Notes: generated by a model not told the origin, from the sequence alone. A DNA stretch of 64,000 bases from Pelomonas baiyunensis (GCF_043555935.1 NZ_JBIGIB010000006.1:310001-374000), one strand, 5' to 3'; counted from the stretch's first letter, positions 25,305 through 33,531 are shown. Numbers and translations are program-made.

Positions 25305-25877
25305 TCAGAACGCCATGCGTGCGCCCAGCGACACCAGGCGCACGTTGCTGCGCTCACCCTGGTACTGCGCACGGGTCGCGTCCACGCCCAGCTCGACCCG
25401 GGCGTTGGGCGTCAGCGCGTAGTTCAGGGCCAGGCCGACGATGGGCTGGGTGCTGTTCTCGCTGTCACTGCCGCTCAGCGTGCCGACTTCGGCGTGCAGC
25501 TTGGTGCGCACGCGCGCCACGCCGGCACGGCCGACCAGGCCGAGCTCCGGCGTCAGGTTGGCCGTGAAAGCGCCGCTCAACGACAGGGCCTCCGGGCGTG
25601 CCGACAAGCCCACGCCGCCTTCAGAGGCGTGGAAGTTGCCGAAGTGGGAATAGCCCCCCTCCAGCGAGAAGCCGTTGCCATAGGCGTAGCCCACGACGGC
25701 TTTGCCGCCGGTGCCGTTTCGGTCGCAGGCCTGCAGGCCGTCGCAACGGGTGTTGAGGTGACCTTGGCCGAGGGACAGCAGGCCGTAGCTGTGGGCTGCG
25801 GTGCTGAGGTTGGACGTTTGGGCCTTGGCGGCGACGGCCAGGAACAGGGCGGCCAGGGTGATCGCGGTTTTCTTCAT
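25305..25877 (-). CDS. Small outer-membrane beta-barrel protein (paralogue 2)
   Basis: 190 residues with a signal peptide (ending near AVAAKAQ), about eight beta-strands and the terminal signature GARMAF. It shares with the neighbour the cysteine pair, the GGKAVVGYAYGNGFSLEGGYSHFG strand-turn (landmark GNGFSLEGGYSHFG), the VELGVDATRAQ strand and the NVRLVSLGA ending. The pair therefore arose by tandem duplication and has since diverged widely. Function is unknown; such barrels often bind small hydrophobic ligands or stabilise the envelope. Confidence 0.78.
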   Translation of the reverse strand: MKKTAITLAALFLAVAAKAQTSNLSTAAHSYGLLSLGQGHLNTRCDGLQACDRNGTGGKAVVGYAYGNGFSLEGGYSHFGNFHASEGGVGLSARPEALSLSGAFTANLTPELGLVGRAGVARVRTKLHAEVGTLSGSDSENSTQPIVGLALNYALTPNARVELGVDATRAQYQGERSNVRLVSLGARMAF

Positions 25878-26144
25878 CGGGTACTGCCTTCTTCAAGCTG
25901 CGTTCATCGGAGCGCCACGGCCGCAGGGGCGGCTTTGGCGATGGGCGACTTCGCTGTCGCCACGGCTCATGGTCGATGCGCGCCCGCAGCCGCTCTGTAG
26001 GACTGGAACGCCCACGCCCGACGGACGGCGCCCGGGGTGTGTGAGCGATGTCAGCGGACGTTACGCGCGGGCCACCCGCCGTCGCGGCGGATGGCTGGCC
26101 TCGGCCGTCGCGGCCGGTCTTGAAGAACGCGCGTGGCCGTGATG
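25878..26144. other. Intergenic region without a recognisable gene
   Basis: This GC-rich stretch lies upstream of the leftward barrel gene and downstream of the leftward ornithine cyclodeaminase gene. It must contain the promoter of the barrel gene. I see no convincing coding sequence, tRNA or strong terminator in it. Two CGGCCGTCGCGGCC-like short inverted segments near 26100-26116 could form a hairpin. Confidence 0.6.
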
Positions 26145-26196
26145 TCAGGCCACGTGTTCAGGCCAAGTGTTCAGGCCACGCATTCAGGCCGCTTGG
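26145..26196. repeat. Four 13-bp tandem repeats across the ocd stop codon
   Basis: Units TCAGGCCACGTGT, TCAGGCCAAGTGT, TCAGGCCACGCAT and TCAGGCCGCTTGG run head to tail. The constant core TCAGGCC contains the reverse complement of TGA, and the last unit (26184-26196) contains the stop codon of the leftward ornithine cyclodeaminase gene. The array looks like slippage expansion outward from the gene's 3' end. Confidence 0.85.
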
Positions 26197-27221
26197 CGAT
26201 GGCCGCTCAAGCGCAGCTGGCCGAACAGGTCTTTGGGGTCGGCCATCTGCGGAATGAGGTTCAGCGGCGCGCCCAGGCCGAGCTGAAGGCTCACGTCGCG
26301 CAGCAGGCGCAGGGCCGAGAAGTCTTCCAGCGCAAAGCCGACGGAGTCGAACACGGTGACCTGCGCGTCCGTCTCGCGGCCGGCGGCTTGCCCGGCCAGC
26401 ACGCGCCAGAACTCGGTGACGGGGAAGTCGGCCGGCATCTGTTGCACATCGCCTTCGATGCGCGACTGCGGTTCGTACTCCACCACCACGCGGGCCTGCT
26501 GCAGCACGCCCGGGTGCAGCTCGGTCTTGCCGGGGCAGTCGCCGCCCACGCCGTTGATGTGCATGCCCGGCTCGATCATGTCGGGCGTCAGGATGGTGGC
26601 GTTGGTCTTGTCGGCGGTGACGGTGGTGACGATGTCGGCGCCCTTCACCGCCTCGGCGGTGCTGGCGCAGACGGTCAGCGTCAGGCCAGGCGTGCCCTGC
26701 AGGTGGCCCACCAGCTTGGCGGTGGCGGCGGGGTCGATGTCGTACAGCCGCAGTTCGCGAATGCCGAGCAGGTGATGGAAGGCCAGGGCCTGGAACTCGC
26801 TTTGCGCGCCGTTGCCAATCAAAGCCATCACGCGGCTGTTGGGGCGGGTCAGGCGCTTGGCCACCATGACGGAGGTGGCGGCGGTGCGCATGGCGGTGGT
26901 CAGGGTCAGCTCGGACAGCAGCGTGGGTGTGCCGGTCGAGACATCTGCGAGCACGCCGAAAGCCATGACCGTCGGCAAGCCGAAGCGATGGTTTTTGGGG
27001 TGGCCGTTGACGTACTTGAAGCTGTAGCTGCTGGCGTCAGCGATGGGCATCAGCTCGATCACGCCGTCGGCCGAATGCGCGGCCACGCGGGGGGTTTTGT
27101 CGAACTCGGGCCAACGCAGGTAGTCGGCCTCCAGGTAGCTCACGAGGCGCCGCATTAAATCGGGCAATCCCACGCGCTGCACGAGGTGGGCGACGTCTTG
27201 CGGGGTCAGAACGGTGGTCAT
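26184..27221 (-). CDS. Ornithine cyclodeaminase / mu-crystallin family protein
   Basis: 345-residue cytoplasmic NAD-dependent enzyme; true ornithine cyclodeaminases convert L-ornithine to L-proline plus ammonia. Landmarks: KYVNGHPKNHRFGLPTVMAFG (landmark NGHPKNHRFGLPTV), LTTAMRTAATSVMVAKRL, the dinucleotide fold VMALIGNGAQSEFQALAF, TVTADKTNATIL and HINGVGGDCPGKTEL with the conserved aspartate. The last features are those of the ornithine cyclodeaminase branch rather than of alanine dehydrogenase. It is divergent from an Lrp-type regulator that probably controls it, sharing a 126-bp promoter region. Confidence 0.88.
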   Translation of the reverse strand: MTTVLTPQDVAHLVQRVGLPDLMRRLVSYLEADYLRWPEFDKTPRVAAHSADGVIELMPIADASSYSFKYVNGHPKNHRFGLPTVMAFGVLADVSTGTPTLLSELTLTTAMRTAATSVMVAKRLTRPNSRVMALIGNGAQSEFQALAFHHLLGIRELRLYDIDPAATAKLVGHLQGTPGLTLTVCASTAEAVKGADIVTTVTADKTNATILTPDMIEPGMHINGVGGDCPGKTELHPGVLQQARVVVEYEPQSRIEGDVQQMPADFPVTEFWRVLAGQAAGRETDAQVTVFDSVGFALEDFSALRLLRDVSLQLGLGAPLNLIPQMADPKDLFGQLRLSGHRQAA

Positions 27222-27347
27222 GGGCTGTCTCCTGTGAATCGGTGAAGCTCATTCTTCCGAGGCGGCGTGCCAAACAGAAGCGCAATTCCTGCCACGTAAT
27301 GAAGCATCTATTGGCAAAATGGCAGTTGAAATTGACGTTTTGCACAT

Positions 27348-27773
27348 ATGGACGCTCTGGATCAACAACTGCTGGCCCTGCTGCGCGTGGACGCCCGGGC
27401 CAGCGTGGCGCAACTGGCGGCCAAGCTGCAGGTGTCGCGCGGCACGGTCACCAACCGCATTGCCAAGCTGGAAGACGCCGGCGTCATCACCGGCTACACG
27501 GTGCGGCTGCGGCCCGACTCGGTGCCCGATGAAATCACGGCGTGGATGAGCATCACGGTGGACGGCAACCGCACCCGCGAGGTGGTGTCCATCCTGCTGG
27601 GCGAGCCCGGCATCACCGGCCTGTTCGACACCAACGGCCGCTGGGACCTGCTGGCCGAGATCCGCAGCCCCAACCTGAACGAGCTCGCCGAGGTGCTGGA
27701 GCGGGTGCGGCTGATCAAGGGCATCGCCAGCACCGAAACCTCCATCCATTTGCAGAGCTACAAGCTGAGCTGA
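27348..27773 (+). CDS. Lrp/AsnC-family transcriptional regulator
   Basis: 141-residue DNA-binding regulator: N-terminal winged helix-turn-helix (MDALDQQLLALLRVDARAS start; recognition region LQVSRGTVTNRIAKLEDAG) and a C-terminal RAM ligand-binding domain (ITGLFDTNGRWDLLAEI). It is transcribed divergently from ornithine cyclodeaminase, the usual arrangement for a local regulator sensing the amino acid degraded by its neighbour. The intergenic region contains an A/T-rich TTGGCAAAATGGCA stretch that could be a binding site. Effector probably ornithine or arginine by context only. Confidence 0.9.
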   Translation: MDALDQQLLALLRVDARASVAQLAAKLQVSRGTVTNRIAKLEDAGVITGYTVRLRPDSVPDEITAWMSITVDGNRTREVVSILLGEPGITGLFDTNGRWDLLAEIRSPNLNELAEVLERVRLIKGIASTETSIHLQSYKLS

Positions 27774-27832
27774 AGCCCCACCAGGCCTGGGCCGCTCGGG
27801 TATCGTGCGCGCCGCCTTCCCTGACGATTGCC

Positions 27833-28765
27833 ATGACTTCACAGACCTTTCGCCGCACCGCGCGGCTGGCCACGTTGGCCTTGCTGGCCCTGTTGACCGC
27901 GTGCTCGGTGGTGCCCACGCAGCCGCCGGCCCAGCCCCCGTTGGTGGTGCCCACGCCGCCCGAGCCGCCGATCGTCAAGCCCGCGCCCAAGCCACCGCGC
28001 ATCGGCCTGGCGCTGGGGGGCGGTGCCGCGCGGGGCTTCGCCCACATCGGCGTCATCCAGGTGCTGGAAGAAGCCGGCATCAAGGTGGACCTGGTGGCCG
28101 GCACCTCGGCCGGCAGCCTGGTGGCGTCGCTGTACGCCTCGGGCAAGTCGGGCAAGGAGATGCAGCAACTGGCGGAAACCATGGACGAAGGCGCCATCAC
28201 CGATTGGTCCTTCCCCTTGCGGGGGCTGATTCGTGGCGAAGCGCTGGCGCGGTTCATCCGTGACAAGACCGGCGGCAAGGCCATCGAGCAGATGAGCCTG
28301 CCGCTGGGCATCGTGGCCACCGATTTGTCCGACGGCTCGTCCATCCTGTTCCGCAGCGGCGACACCGGCACGGCGGTGCGGGCGTCCAGCGCGGTGCCGG
28401 CGGTGTTCCAGCCGGTCAAGATCGGCCAGCGCGAGTACGTGGACGGCGGCCTGGTGTCGCCCGTGCCGGTGCGCTTCGCCCGCGAGATGGGGGCGCAGCT
28501 GGTGGTGGCGGTGGACATCACCTCGCCGCCTGAGAAAGACCCGCCGGGCGATGCCTTTCGCATGCTGATGCAGACCTTCTCCATCATGGGCCGCAGCATC
28601 AACATGTTCGAGCTGCGCGACGCTGACGTGGTGATCCGCCCGCGCCTGGACGGCGTGGGCAGCGCCGACTTCACCGCCCGCCGCCGGGCCGTGCAGGCCG
28701 GCCGCGAAGCCGCACAGGCGCTCGTGCCGCTGCTGCGCCAGCGCATCGCCGAGAAAACGCGCTGA
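27833..28765 (+). CDS. Patatin-like phospholipase lipoprotein
   Basis: 310-residue predicted lipoprotein: signal peptide with lipobox LTAC (Cys24), a proline-rich tether to about residue 55, then a patatin domain. The oxyanion-hole motif is LGGGAARG, the nucleophile elbow GTSAG (Ser92) and the catalytic aspartate is in YVDGGL (Asp204), so the Ser-Asp dyad is intact. It resembles the RssA/NTE-type bacterial patatins. It would hydrolyse phospholipid or lysophospholipid in the envelope. The ATG at 27833 is the only start that gives a signal peptide. Confidence 0.88.
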   Translation: MTSQTFRRTARLATLALLALLTACSVVPTQPPAQPPLVVPTPPEPPIVKPAPKPPRIGLALGGGAARGFAHIGVIQVLEEAGIKVDLVAGTSAGSLVASLYASGKSGKEMQQLAETMDEGAITDWSFPLRGLIRGEALARFIRDKTGGKAIEQMSLPLGIVATDLSDGSSILFRSGDTGTAVRASSAVPAVFQPVKIGQREYVDGGLVSPVPVRFAREMGAQLVVAVDITSPPEKDPPGDAFRMLMQTFSIMGRSINMFELRDADVVIRPRLDGVGSADFTARRRAVQAGREAAQALVPLLRQRIAEKTR

Positions 28766-28880
28766 CCGTGAAGCCCCTCGCCCCCGGCCAACCTGGGCCG
28801 CGCTCCCGAGGCGGCGGCGATGCTGCCGGCATGGAGCCGCGCGCTCCACGCCTCAGCCGGGCAGGTTCATCCGGGCTGTG

Positions 28881-29516
28881 ATGGACGGCGCCGAAACCCC
28901 GCTCTTTCCGCTGCGCTCGGTGCTTTTTCCCGGCGGCCACCTGCCGCTGCGCATTTTTGAGCCCCGCTACCTGGACCTGGTGCAGCGCTGCCACGCGCGC
29001 GGCGAGCCCTTTGGTGTGGTGGCCTTGACCGAGGGCGACGAAGTGCGGCGCCGCGACGGTGCCGGTTTTCAGGCCGAGGCGTTTCATGACGTGGGCACGT
29101 TGGCGCACATCGTCCACTTCCAGCCGGCTCAGGCCGGATTGATCGAGATTCGCTGCCAGGGCGGCCAGCGGTTTCAACTGCAATCGCGCCGCTGCCTGAG
29201 CCATGGGCTCTGGGTGGGCGCGATGCAGCGGCTGCCCGACGATGCCGAGGTGCCCGTGCCGGACGACTTGCGGCAGGCCGCGCAGCAGTTGCGCGATCTG
29301 CTGGCCGGCTGGAGCCGGCAGGTGGCACCGGAGCAGTTGCCGGTGCAGCCGCCGCTGCGCTGGGGCGATGCCGGCTGGCTGGCCAACCGCTGGGCGGAGT
29401 TGCTGCCCATGCCCACCGCCGATCGGCAGCGTTTGATGGCGCTGGACAGCCCGTTGCTGCGACTGGAGCTGGTGGTGGATCGCCTGGAGGCGCTCAGCGG
29501 TTCAGCCAGGCCGTGA
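28881..29516 (+). CDS. LON-substrate-binding-domain protein
   Basis: 211-residue cytoplasmic protein made almost entirely of the N-terminal (substrate-binding) domain of Lon protease, without ATPase or peptidase domains. Landmarks are FPLRSVLFPGGHLPLRIFEPRYLDLVQRC (landmark LPLRIFEPRYLDLV), GVVALTEG, and a C-terminal helical region with LLPMPTADRQRLMALDSP. Related stand-alone proteins exist widely and their role is undefined. A GTG directly before the ATG is an alternative start. Its 3' end overlaps the convergent hydrolase gene by 23 bp. Confidence 0.85.
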   Translation: MDGAETPLFPLRSVLFPGGHLPLRIFEPRYLDLVQRCHARGEPFGVVALTEGDEVRRRDGAGFQAEAFHDVGTLAHIVHFQPAQAGLIEIRCQGGQRFQLQSRRCLSHGLWVGAMQRLPDDAEVPVPDDLRQAAQQLRDLLAGWSRQVAPEQLPVQPPLRWGDAGWLANRWAELLPMPTADRQRLMALDSPLLRLELVVDRLEALSGSARP

Positions 29517-30324
29517 GGGCCGCCAGCACCTGGGCGCGTTCGGGTTCGTTGAAGATTTCGTGGGCCAAGCCGGGCCAGGCTCGGGCGGTGAGTTGCCCCG
29601 TGGCGGCGGCGGCGTCGGCCAGCGCCTGGCTGCCGGCGGGCGCCACGCAGCGGTCGGCGCCGGCCCACATCAGCAGCGTCGGCAACTGCCAGCGGGCGGC
29701 CACGGCTTGCACCTCGGCGCCGGCGTCCACGATGAAACGGGTCAGCCGCGCGGTGATGCGGTCGTGCACCAGCGGGTCGTTCACGTAAGCCTGCACCACG
29801 GCCGGGTCGCGGCAGATCCAGTCCGGCTTGAGCCCGTTGCTGACCGCCAGGCCCGGTGCCAAGCGGCTGGCCAGGGCTAGGGCCAGCTTCTGGCCGGCAT
29901 TCAGGCCGGGGTCCAGCGCGGGGGACGACAGCACGAGGGCGTCCAGCGGACGGCTCCAGGCGGCGGGGCGGTCTTGCAGCGCCTCGGCGGCGAAGCGGGC
30001 CGCCACCAGCCCGCCCAGGCTGTGGCCCAGCAGCACGAAGCGGCCGGGCTCGCGCACCGCGTCGATCACCCGGGCGGTGTCGCGCAGCAGGGCGTGGGGT
30101 TCGGGGATGTCGCCGCGCGGGCCGTCGCTGGCGCCGTGGCCGCGGTGGTCCCAGCCGTGCACCTGCCAGCCGGCGGCGTTCAGCGCGGCGGCCACCGCTT
30201 GGTAGCGGCCGCTGTGTTCGCCCAGGCCGTGCACCAGCAGCACCTGCCCGCGCCGCTCGCCCGGCAAGGGCCAGTGGCGCAGGTGCAGCAGGCGGCCGTC
30301 GTCGGCCGTGGTGGTGGTGGTCAT
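29494..30324 (-). CDS. Alpha/beta hydrolase, monoacylglycerol-lipase-like
   Basis: 276-residue cytoplasmic serine hydrolase of the lysophospholipase/monoglyceride-lipase branch (hydrolase_4). Landmarks: VLLVHGLGEHSGRY (oxyanion HG motif), GWDHRGHGASDGPRG, the nucleophile elbow LLGHSLGG, the acid in LLMWAGADRCV and the catalytic histidine in GLAHEIFNEPER. It overlaps the upstream yihY gene by 4 bp (ATGA) and the convergent LON-domain gene by 23 bp. Substrate probably a monoacylglycerol or lysophospholipid, by family. Confidence 0.87.
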   Translation of the reverse strand: MTTTTTADDGRLLHLRHWPLPGERRGQVLLVHGLGEHSGRYQAVAAALNAAGWQVHGWDHRGHGASDGPRGDIPEPHALLRDTARVIDAVREPGRFVLLGHSLGGLVAARFAAEALQDRPAAWSRPLDALVLSSPALDPGLNAGQKLALALASRLAPGLAVSNGLKPDWICRDPAVVQAYVNDPLVHDRITARLTRFIVDAGAEVQAVAARWQLPTLLMWAGADRCVAPAGSQALADAAAATGQLTARAWPGLAHEIFNEPERAQVLAALTAWLNR

Positions 30325-31259
30325 GGCAGTTCCGCTGGAGCGAGGACGCGCGAGTGTGCCCCAGCCGCCGGCCGCCTGGAGCCCAGCACGCGGGCGTACG
30401 CCCAGGTGAACTCCGCGCCCAGCAGCAGGATTTGCGCAGAGAAGTACACCCACACCAGCAGCACCACCACCGAGGCCGCCGCGCCGAAGCCCGACGTCAC
30501 GGCGCTGTGTTGCAAGTAGGCAGCAATGCCCGCGCGCCCCAGGTTGAACAGGCCGGTGGTGACGAGCGCGCCCAGCGCCACATCCCGCCAGGCGACGTGG
30601 GCGCGCGGCATCCACTTGAAGATGAGCGCGAACACCGCCACCACCAACGCCTGGCCCACCAGCACGTTGGCGAATGAGGCCACCCGCAGCCAGCCGCCGA
30701 ACCACGGACTCCACCAGGTCTGCACGGCGCCGAGCGCCGCGTCCAGCACCAGCGACACCAGCAGCAGGAAGCTCAGCCCCAGGATGAGCCCGAAGCTCAA
30801 CAGCCGCGCGCGCAGCCACGCCCAGCGACCGGCCGGCGGCGCGTGGGGCACGCGCCAGATGGCGTCCAGCGCCGACTGAAGTTCGGCGAACAGCGTGGTG
30901 GCGCCCAGCAGCATCAAGCCCAGGCCGAGTGCCGTGCTCCACCAGCCGCCGGCAGGCCAGGCCACCGCGGCCACCCATTGCTCCACCGCCGCGGCACTGG
31001 CGTTGCCCAGCAGGCTGTGCAGCTCGCCAAACAGTTCGCCCCGCACGGCGTCTGGCCCCCACACGAGGCCGGCCACCGACACGACGATGAGCAGCAGCGG
31101 CGCCAACGAGAACAGCGTGTAGTACGCCAGAGCGGCACCCATGCGCGCGGCGTGGTCGTCGATGAATCCCTGCACCGTCAGGCGCAGCATCTGGAACACC
31201 GGCCAGGCGGCCGCGTGGCCGCCGGTGGGGCGGAGTGGAGAAGAACGCATGCGCGCCAT
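30321..31259 (-). CDS. YihY/BrkB-family integral membrane protein
   Basis: 312-residue inner-membrane protein with six hydrophobic segments and the YihY signature: FIDDHAARMGAALAYYTLFSLAPLLL (landmark GAALAYYTLFSLAPLL), the ELQSALDAIWRV segment, and the final helix VVVLLVWVYFSAQILLLGAEFTWAYA (landmark LLVWVYFSAQILLLGAEFT). The family was once called ribonuclease BN by mistake; its function is unknown, possibly envelope transport. Start uncertain: ATG at 31259 chosen, with ATG at 31250 or 31277 also possible and no clear ribosome site. It is 4 bp overlapped by the downstream lipase-like gene. Confidence 0.85.
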   Translation of the reverse strand: MARMRSSPLRPTGGHAAAWPVFQMLRLTVQGFIDDHAARMGAALAYYTLFSLAPLLLIVVSVAGLVWGPDAVRGELFGELHSLLGNASAAAVEQWVAAVAWPAGGWWSTALGLGLMLLGATTLFAELQSALDAIWRVPHAPPAGRWAWLRARLLSFGLILGLSFLLLVSLVLDAALGAVQTWWSPWFGGWLRVASFANVLVGQALVVAVFALIFKWMPRAHVAWRDVALGALVTTGLFNLGRAGIAAYLQHSAVTSGFGAAASVVVLLVWVYFSAQILLLGAEFTWAYARVLGSRRPAAGAHSRVLAPAELP

Positions 31260-31325
31260 GCTGGCGGCTGTGCGCATCCGCGGCTGTAGGACGTCAGCTT
31301 GCCTGCAGTGCCGATCTGGCAAAAG

Positions 31326-31357
31326 AAAAAAGCCCGACGCGTGGGCGTCGGGCTTTT
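31326..31357 (-). terminator. Strong terminator after the phasin gene
   Basis: A 13-bp stem AAAAGCCCGACGC/GCGTCGGGCTTTT with loop GTGG. On the reverse strand it continues into a thymine tract (TTTTTTCTTTT). It lies 20 bp past the phasin stop and could also act on rightward transcripts. Confidence 0.92.
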
Positions 31358-31376
31358 CAGCGAGGGGTCGCGGCGA

Positions 31377-31928
31377 TCAGGCGGCGCGCTTGGCGCGGCT
31401 GGCCGTTTGCGTGGCCTTCACGGCTTGCGTGGTGGCGGCTTGGAAGTTGGACTCGGCCACTTCCACGGCTTGCTTGGCAGCCTTTTGCACCGACTCGAAC
31501 GCGTTGTTGGCGGCGGCCACGGCCGACTTCACCAGGGCGACGGCGTTTTCGGTGCCGGCCGGTGCGTTCTTGGCGGCGTTGTCCACCACCGAGGCGAAGG
31601 CCTTCTGAGCGTCAGCCATTTGCGACTCGGCGACCTTGGCCACTTCGGCGCCGGTGCTGGAGGCGATGTCGTACAGGTGGCGGCTGTAGGAAGCGGCCTT
31701 TTCGGCGGACGGTTGCAGCAGGGCGGCTTGCAGCGTCAGCAGTTCCTGGGCGTCCTTCACCGACAGGGCGGCGGCCGTGGTGTCGGCGGCTTCGCTCAGC
31801 GCGGTCTTGGCGACTTGCAGGTTCAGCTCGACGAGCTTTTCCACGCCTTCGAACGCCTTGTTCGTCAGGCCGAAGAGGGTTTCAACGTTGGCCTTGTGGG
31901 CGGCGAGAACTTGTTCAGCGGTCAGCAT
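31377..31928 (-). CDS. phaP: Phasin family protein (polyhydroxyalkanoate granule coat)
   Basis: 183-residue, alanine-rich, almost wholly helical amphipathic protein of the phasin_2 family. The N-terminal region MLTAEQVLAAHKANVETLFGLTNKAFEGVEKLVELNL (landmark FEGVEKLVELNLQ) is typical of PhaP in Burkholderiales, and the C-terminus is lysine/alanine-rich. It coats polyhydroxybutyrate granules in the cytoplasm. The upstream region carries two inverted copies of a PhaR-like site, so it is probably repressed until granules form. A strong terminator follows, so it is monocistronic. Confidence 0.93.
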   Translation of the reverse strand: MLTAEQVLAAHKANVETLFGLTNKAFEGVEKLVELNLQVAKTALSEAADTTAAALSVKDAQELLTLQAALLQPSAEKAASYSRHLYDIASSTGAEVAKVAESQMADAQKAFASVVDNAAKNAPAGTENAVALVKSAVAAANNAFESVQKAAKQAVEVAESNFQAATTQAVKATQTASRAKRAA

Positions 31929-31972
31929 GGTGGGACTCCGATGTCAGGTGGTGGAACCGTTGGCGGTGCTTC

Positions 31973-32051
31973 TTTTGCTGCACTGCAACATGACTCGAAT
32001 GATAGGGGCCGCGCGCCGGATTGCAAGCACTTTTTGTGCGGTGCAGCAAAA
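31973..32051. promoter_or_regulatory. Paired PhaR-like operator sites
   Basis: TTTTGCTGCACTGCAAC (from 31973) and, on the other strand, TTTTGCTGCACCGCA (32051-32036) form two inverted copies of one 15-bp motif, 47 bp apart. The TGC/GCA-rich palindromic core resembles the binding site of PhaR, the repressor of phasin genes. The sites lie between the divergent phasin gene and the histone-deacetylase-like gene. Assigned by similarity to known PhaR sites. Confidence 0.55.
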
Positions 32052-32107
32052 CTAGGGATTCCTGCCCGTGCCGCACCGGGGAACGGCGCTGCCGCTATCG
32101 TGGGCGC

Positions 32108-33073
32108 ATGCTGGCCTTTCACTATGACAACCATGTGTTGCCGCTGCCGCCCGGCCACCGGTTTCCGCAGTCCAAGTACCGGATGTTGCGGGAGCACTTC
32201 CTGCACACGCCCGGGCCGCTGCGGCTGACCGTGGCGCCCGCGGCCACCGAGGGCGAGTTGCTGCTGGCCCACACGCCGGACTACGTGGACGCGGTGCTGC
32301 ACGGCCACCTCAGCTCGGCGGCGCAGCGCGAGATCGGCTTTCCGTGGAGCGAGGCGATGGTGGAGCGCTCGCTGCGCTCGGTGGGGGCCACCGTGGCGGC
32401 GGCGCGTGCGGCGTTGGCGGAAGGCGTGGCCACCAGCCTGGCCGGTGGCACCCACCATGCCTACGCCGACAAGGGCTCCGGCTTTTGTGTGTTCAACGAC
32501 GTGGCCGTGGCGGCCCGGCAGATGCAGGCGGAAGCCGCCGGCACGCAAGGGCGCCTGCTGCGGGTGCTGGTGATCGACCTGGACGTGCACCAGGGCAATG
32601 GCACCGCGTCCATCTTTCGTGACGACGACACCGTGTTCACCTGCTCGTTGCACGGCGAGAAGAACTTCCCGTTCCGCAAAGAGCCCAGCGATCTGGACGT
32701 GGGCCTGCCGGACGGCTGCGGTGACGCCGACTACCTGGCCGCACTCGACGCCGCGCTGGACGACATCCGCCGCCGCCTGGTGACCTACCCGCCGGGTCTG
32801 GCGTTTTATCTGGCCGGCGCCGACCCGCACGAGGGCGACCGCCTGGGCCGCCTGAAGCTGACCCACGCGGGCCTGGCCGCGCGGGACGAGCGGGTGCTGC
32901 GCATGCTGCGCGACTGGGGCGTGCCCGTGGCGTTGAGCATGGCTGGCGGCTACGGGCACGACCTGCGCACCACCGTGCAGGCGCAGGTGCAGACGGTGGA
33001 GCTGGCGGCGCAGTCGTGGGCGGCTTGGGGCGCCGCGGCGTGCGGGCAGCGCATGAAAGAATCGGCCGCATGA
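32108..33073 (+). CDS. Histone-deacetylase-family amidohydrolase
   Basis: 321-residue cytoplasmic zinc hydrolase of the class IV-like/bacterial HDAC group. Zinc and catalytic landmarks are present: LAGGTHHA (catalytic His pair), FNDVAVAA, VIDLDVHQGNGT (zinc Asp and His) and LAGADPHEGDRLGRL (zinc Asp). Bacterial members act on acetylated polyamines, acetoin-type or small acylated substrates rather than histones. The ATG at 32108 starts at the conserved N-terminus. The stop overlaps the thioesterase start by 4 bp (ATGA), beginning a long chain of overlapping genes. Confidence 0.88.
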   Translation: MLAFHYDNHVLPLPPGHRFPQSKYRMLREHFLHTPGPLRLTVAPAATEGELLLAHTPDYVDAVLHGHLSSAAQREIGFPWSEAMVERSLRSVGATVAAARAALAEGVATSLAGGTHHAYADKGSGFCVFNDVAVAARQMQAEAAGTQGRLLRVLVIDLDVHQGNGTASIFRDDDTVFTCSLHGEKNFPFRKEPSDLDVGLPDGCGDADYLAALDAALDDIRRRLVTYPPGLAFYLAGADPHEGDRLGRLKLTHAGLAARDERVLRMLRDWGVPVALSMAGGYGHDLRTTVQAQVQTVELAAQSWAAWGAAACGQRMKESAA

Positions 33074-33531
33074 GCCTGCGCCCCGAGCCCGACACCCGCG
33101 ACGCCTACGCCCGCTTCGTGCCGCTGACCACCCGCTGGATGGACAACGACGTCTACGGACACCTGAACAACGTCGTCTACTACAGCCTCTTCGACACCGC
33201 CGTGAACCGCCTGCTGATCGACGCGGGCGCGCTGGACCTGCACGGCGGCGAGGTCATCGGCCTCGTGGTGGAGACGCACTGCAACTTCTTCGAGTCGCTC
33301 GCGTTTCCGCAGGCCATCGACGCGGGTGTGCGGGTGGCCCACCAGGGACGCTCCAGCGTGCGTTACGAGATCGGACTGTTCGCCCAGGGCGCCGACCGCT
33401 GCGCCGCACGCGGGCACTTTGTGCATGTGTACGTGGACCGCGAGCACCGCCGCCCCGTGGCGGCGCTGCCCGAGGCTTATCTGCAGGCCCTCAGCACGCT
33501 GAAGGCCCCGAACTCCAAGGAATCTTCATGA
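33070..33531 (+). CDS. Acyl-CoA thioesterase, hotdog fold (4HBT/YbgC-like)
   Basis: 153-residue hotdog-fold protein that would hydrolyse an acyl-CoA thioester. The active-site helix region reads WMDNDVYGHLNNVVYYSLFDTAVN, with the catalytic aspartate and the conserved DxxGHxNN pattern (landmark DNDVYGHLNNVVY). A VETHCNFFESLAF strand follows. It overlaps both neighbours by 4 bp, so probably co-translated with the HDAC-like and nitroreductase genes. Substrate unknown. Confidence 0.88.
   Translation: MSLRPEPDTRDAYARFVPLTTRWMDNDVYGHLNNVVYYSLFDTAVNRLLIDAGALDLHGGEVIGLVVETHCNFFESLAFPQAIDAGVRVAHQGRSSVRYEIGLFAQGADRCAARGHFVHVYVDREHRRPVAALPEAYLQALSTLKAPNSKESS

Noticed and set aside
26145..26196. CRISPR or iteron array
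   Set aside because: Units of 13 bp directly abut without spacers, and no replication or cas gene is near.
32108..33073. A true histone deacetylase of eukaryotic origin
   Set aside because: The gene has host-like GC content and overlaps neighbouring bacterial genes; bacterial members of this superfamily are common.
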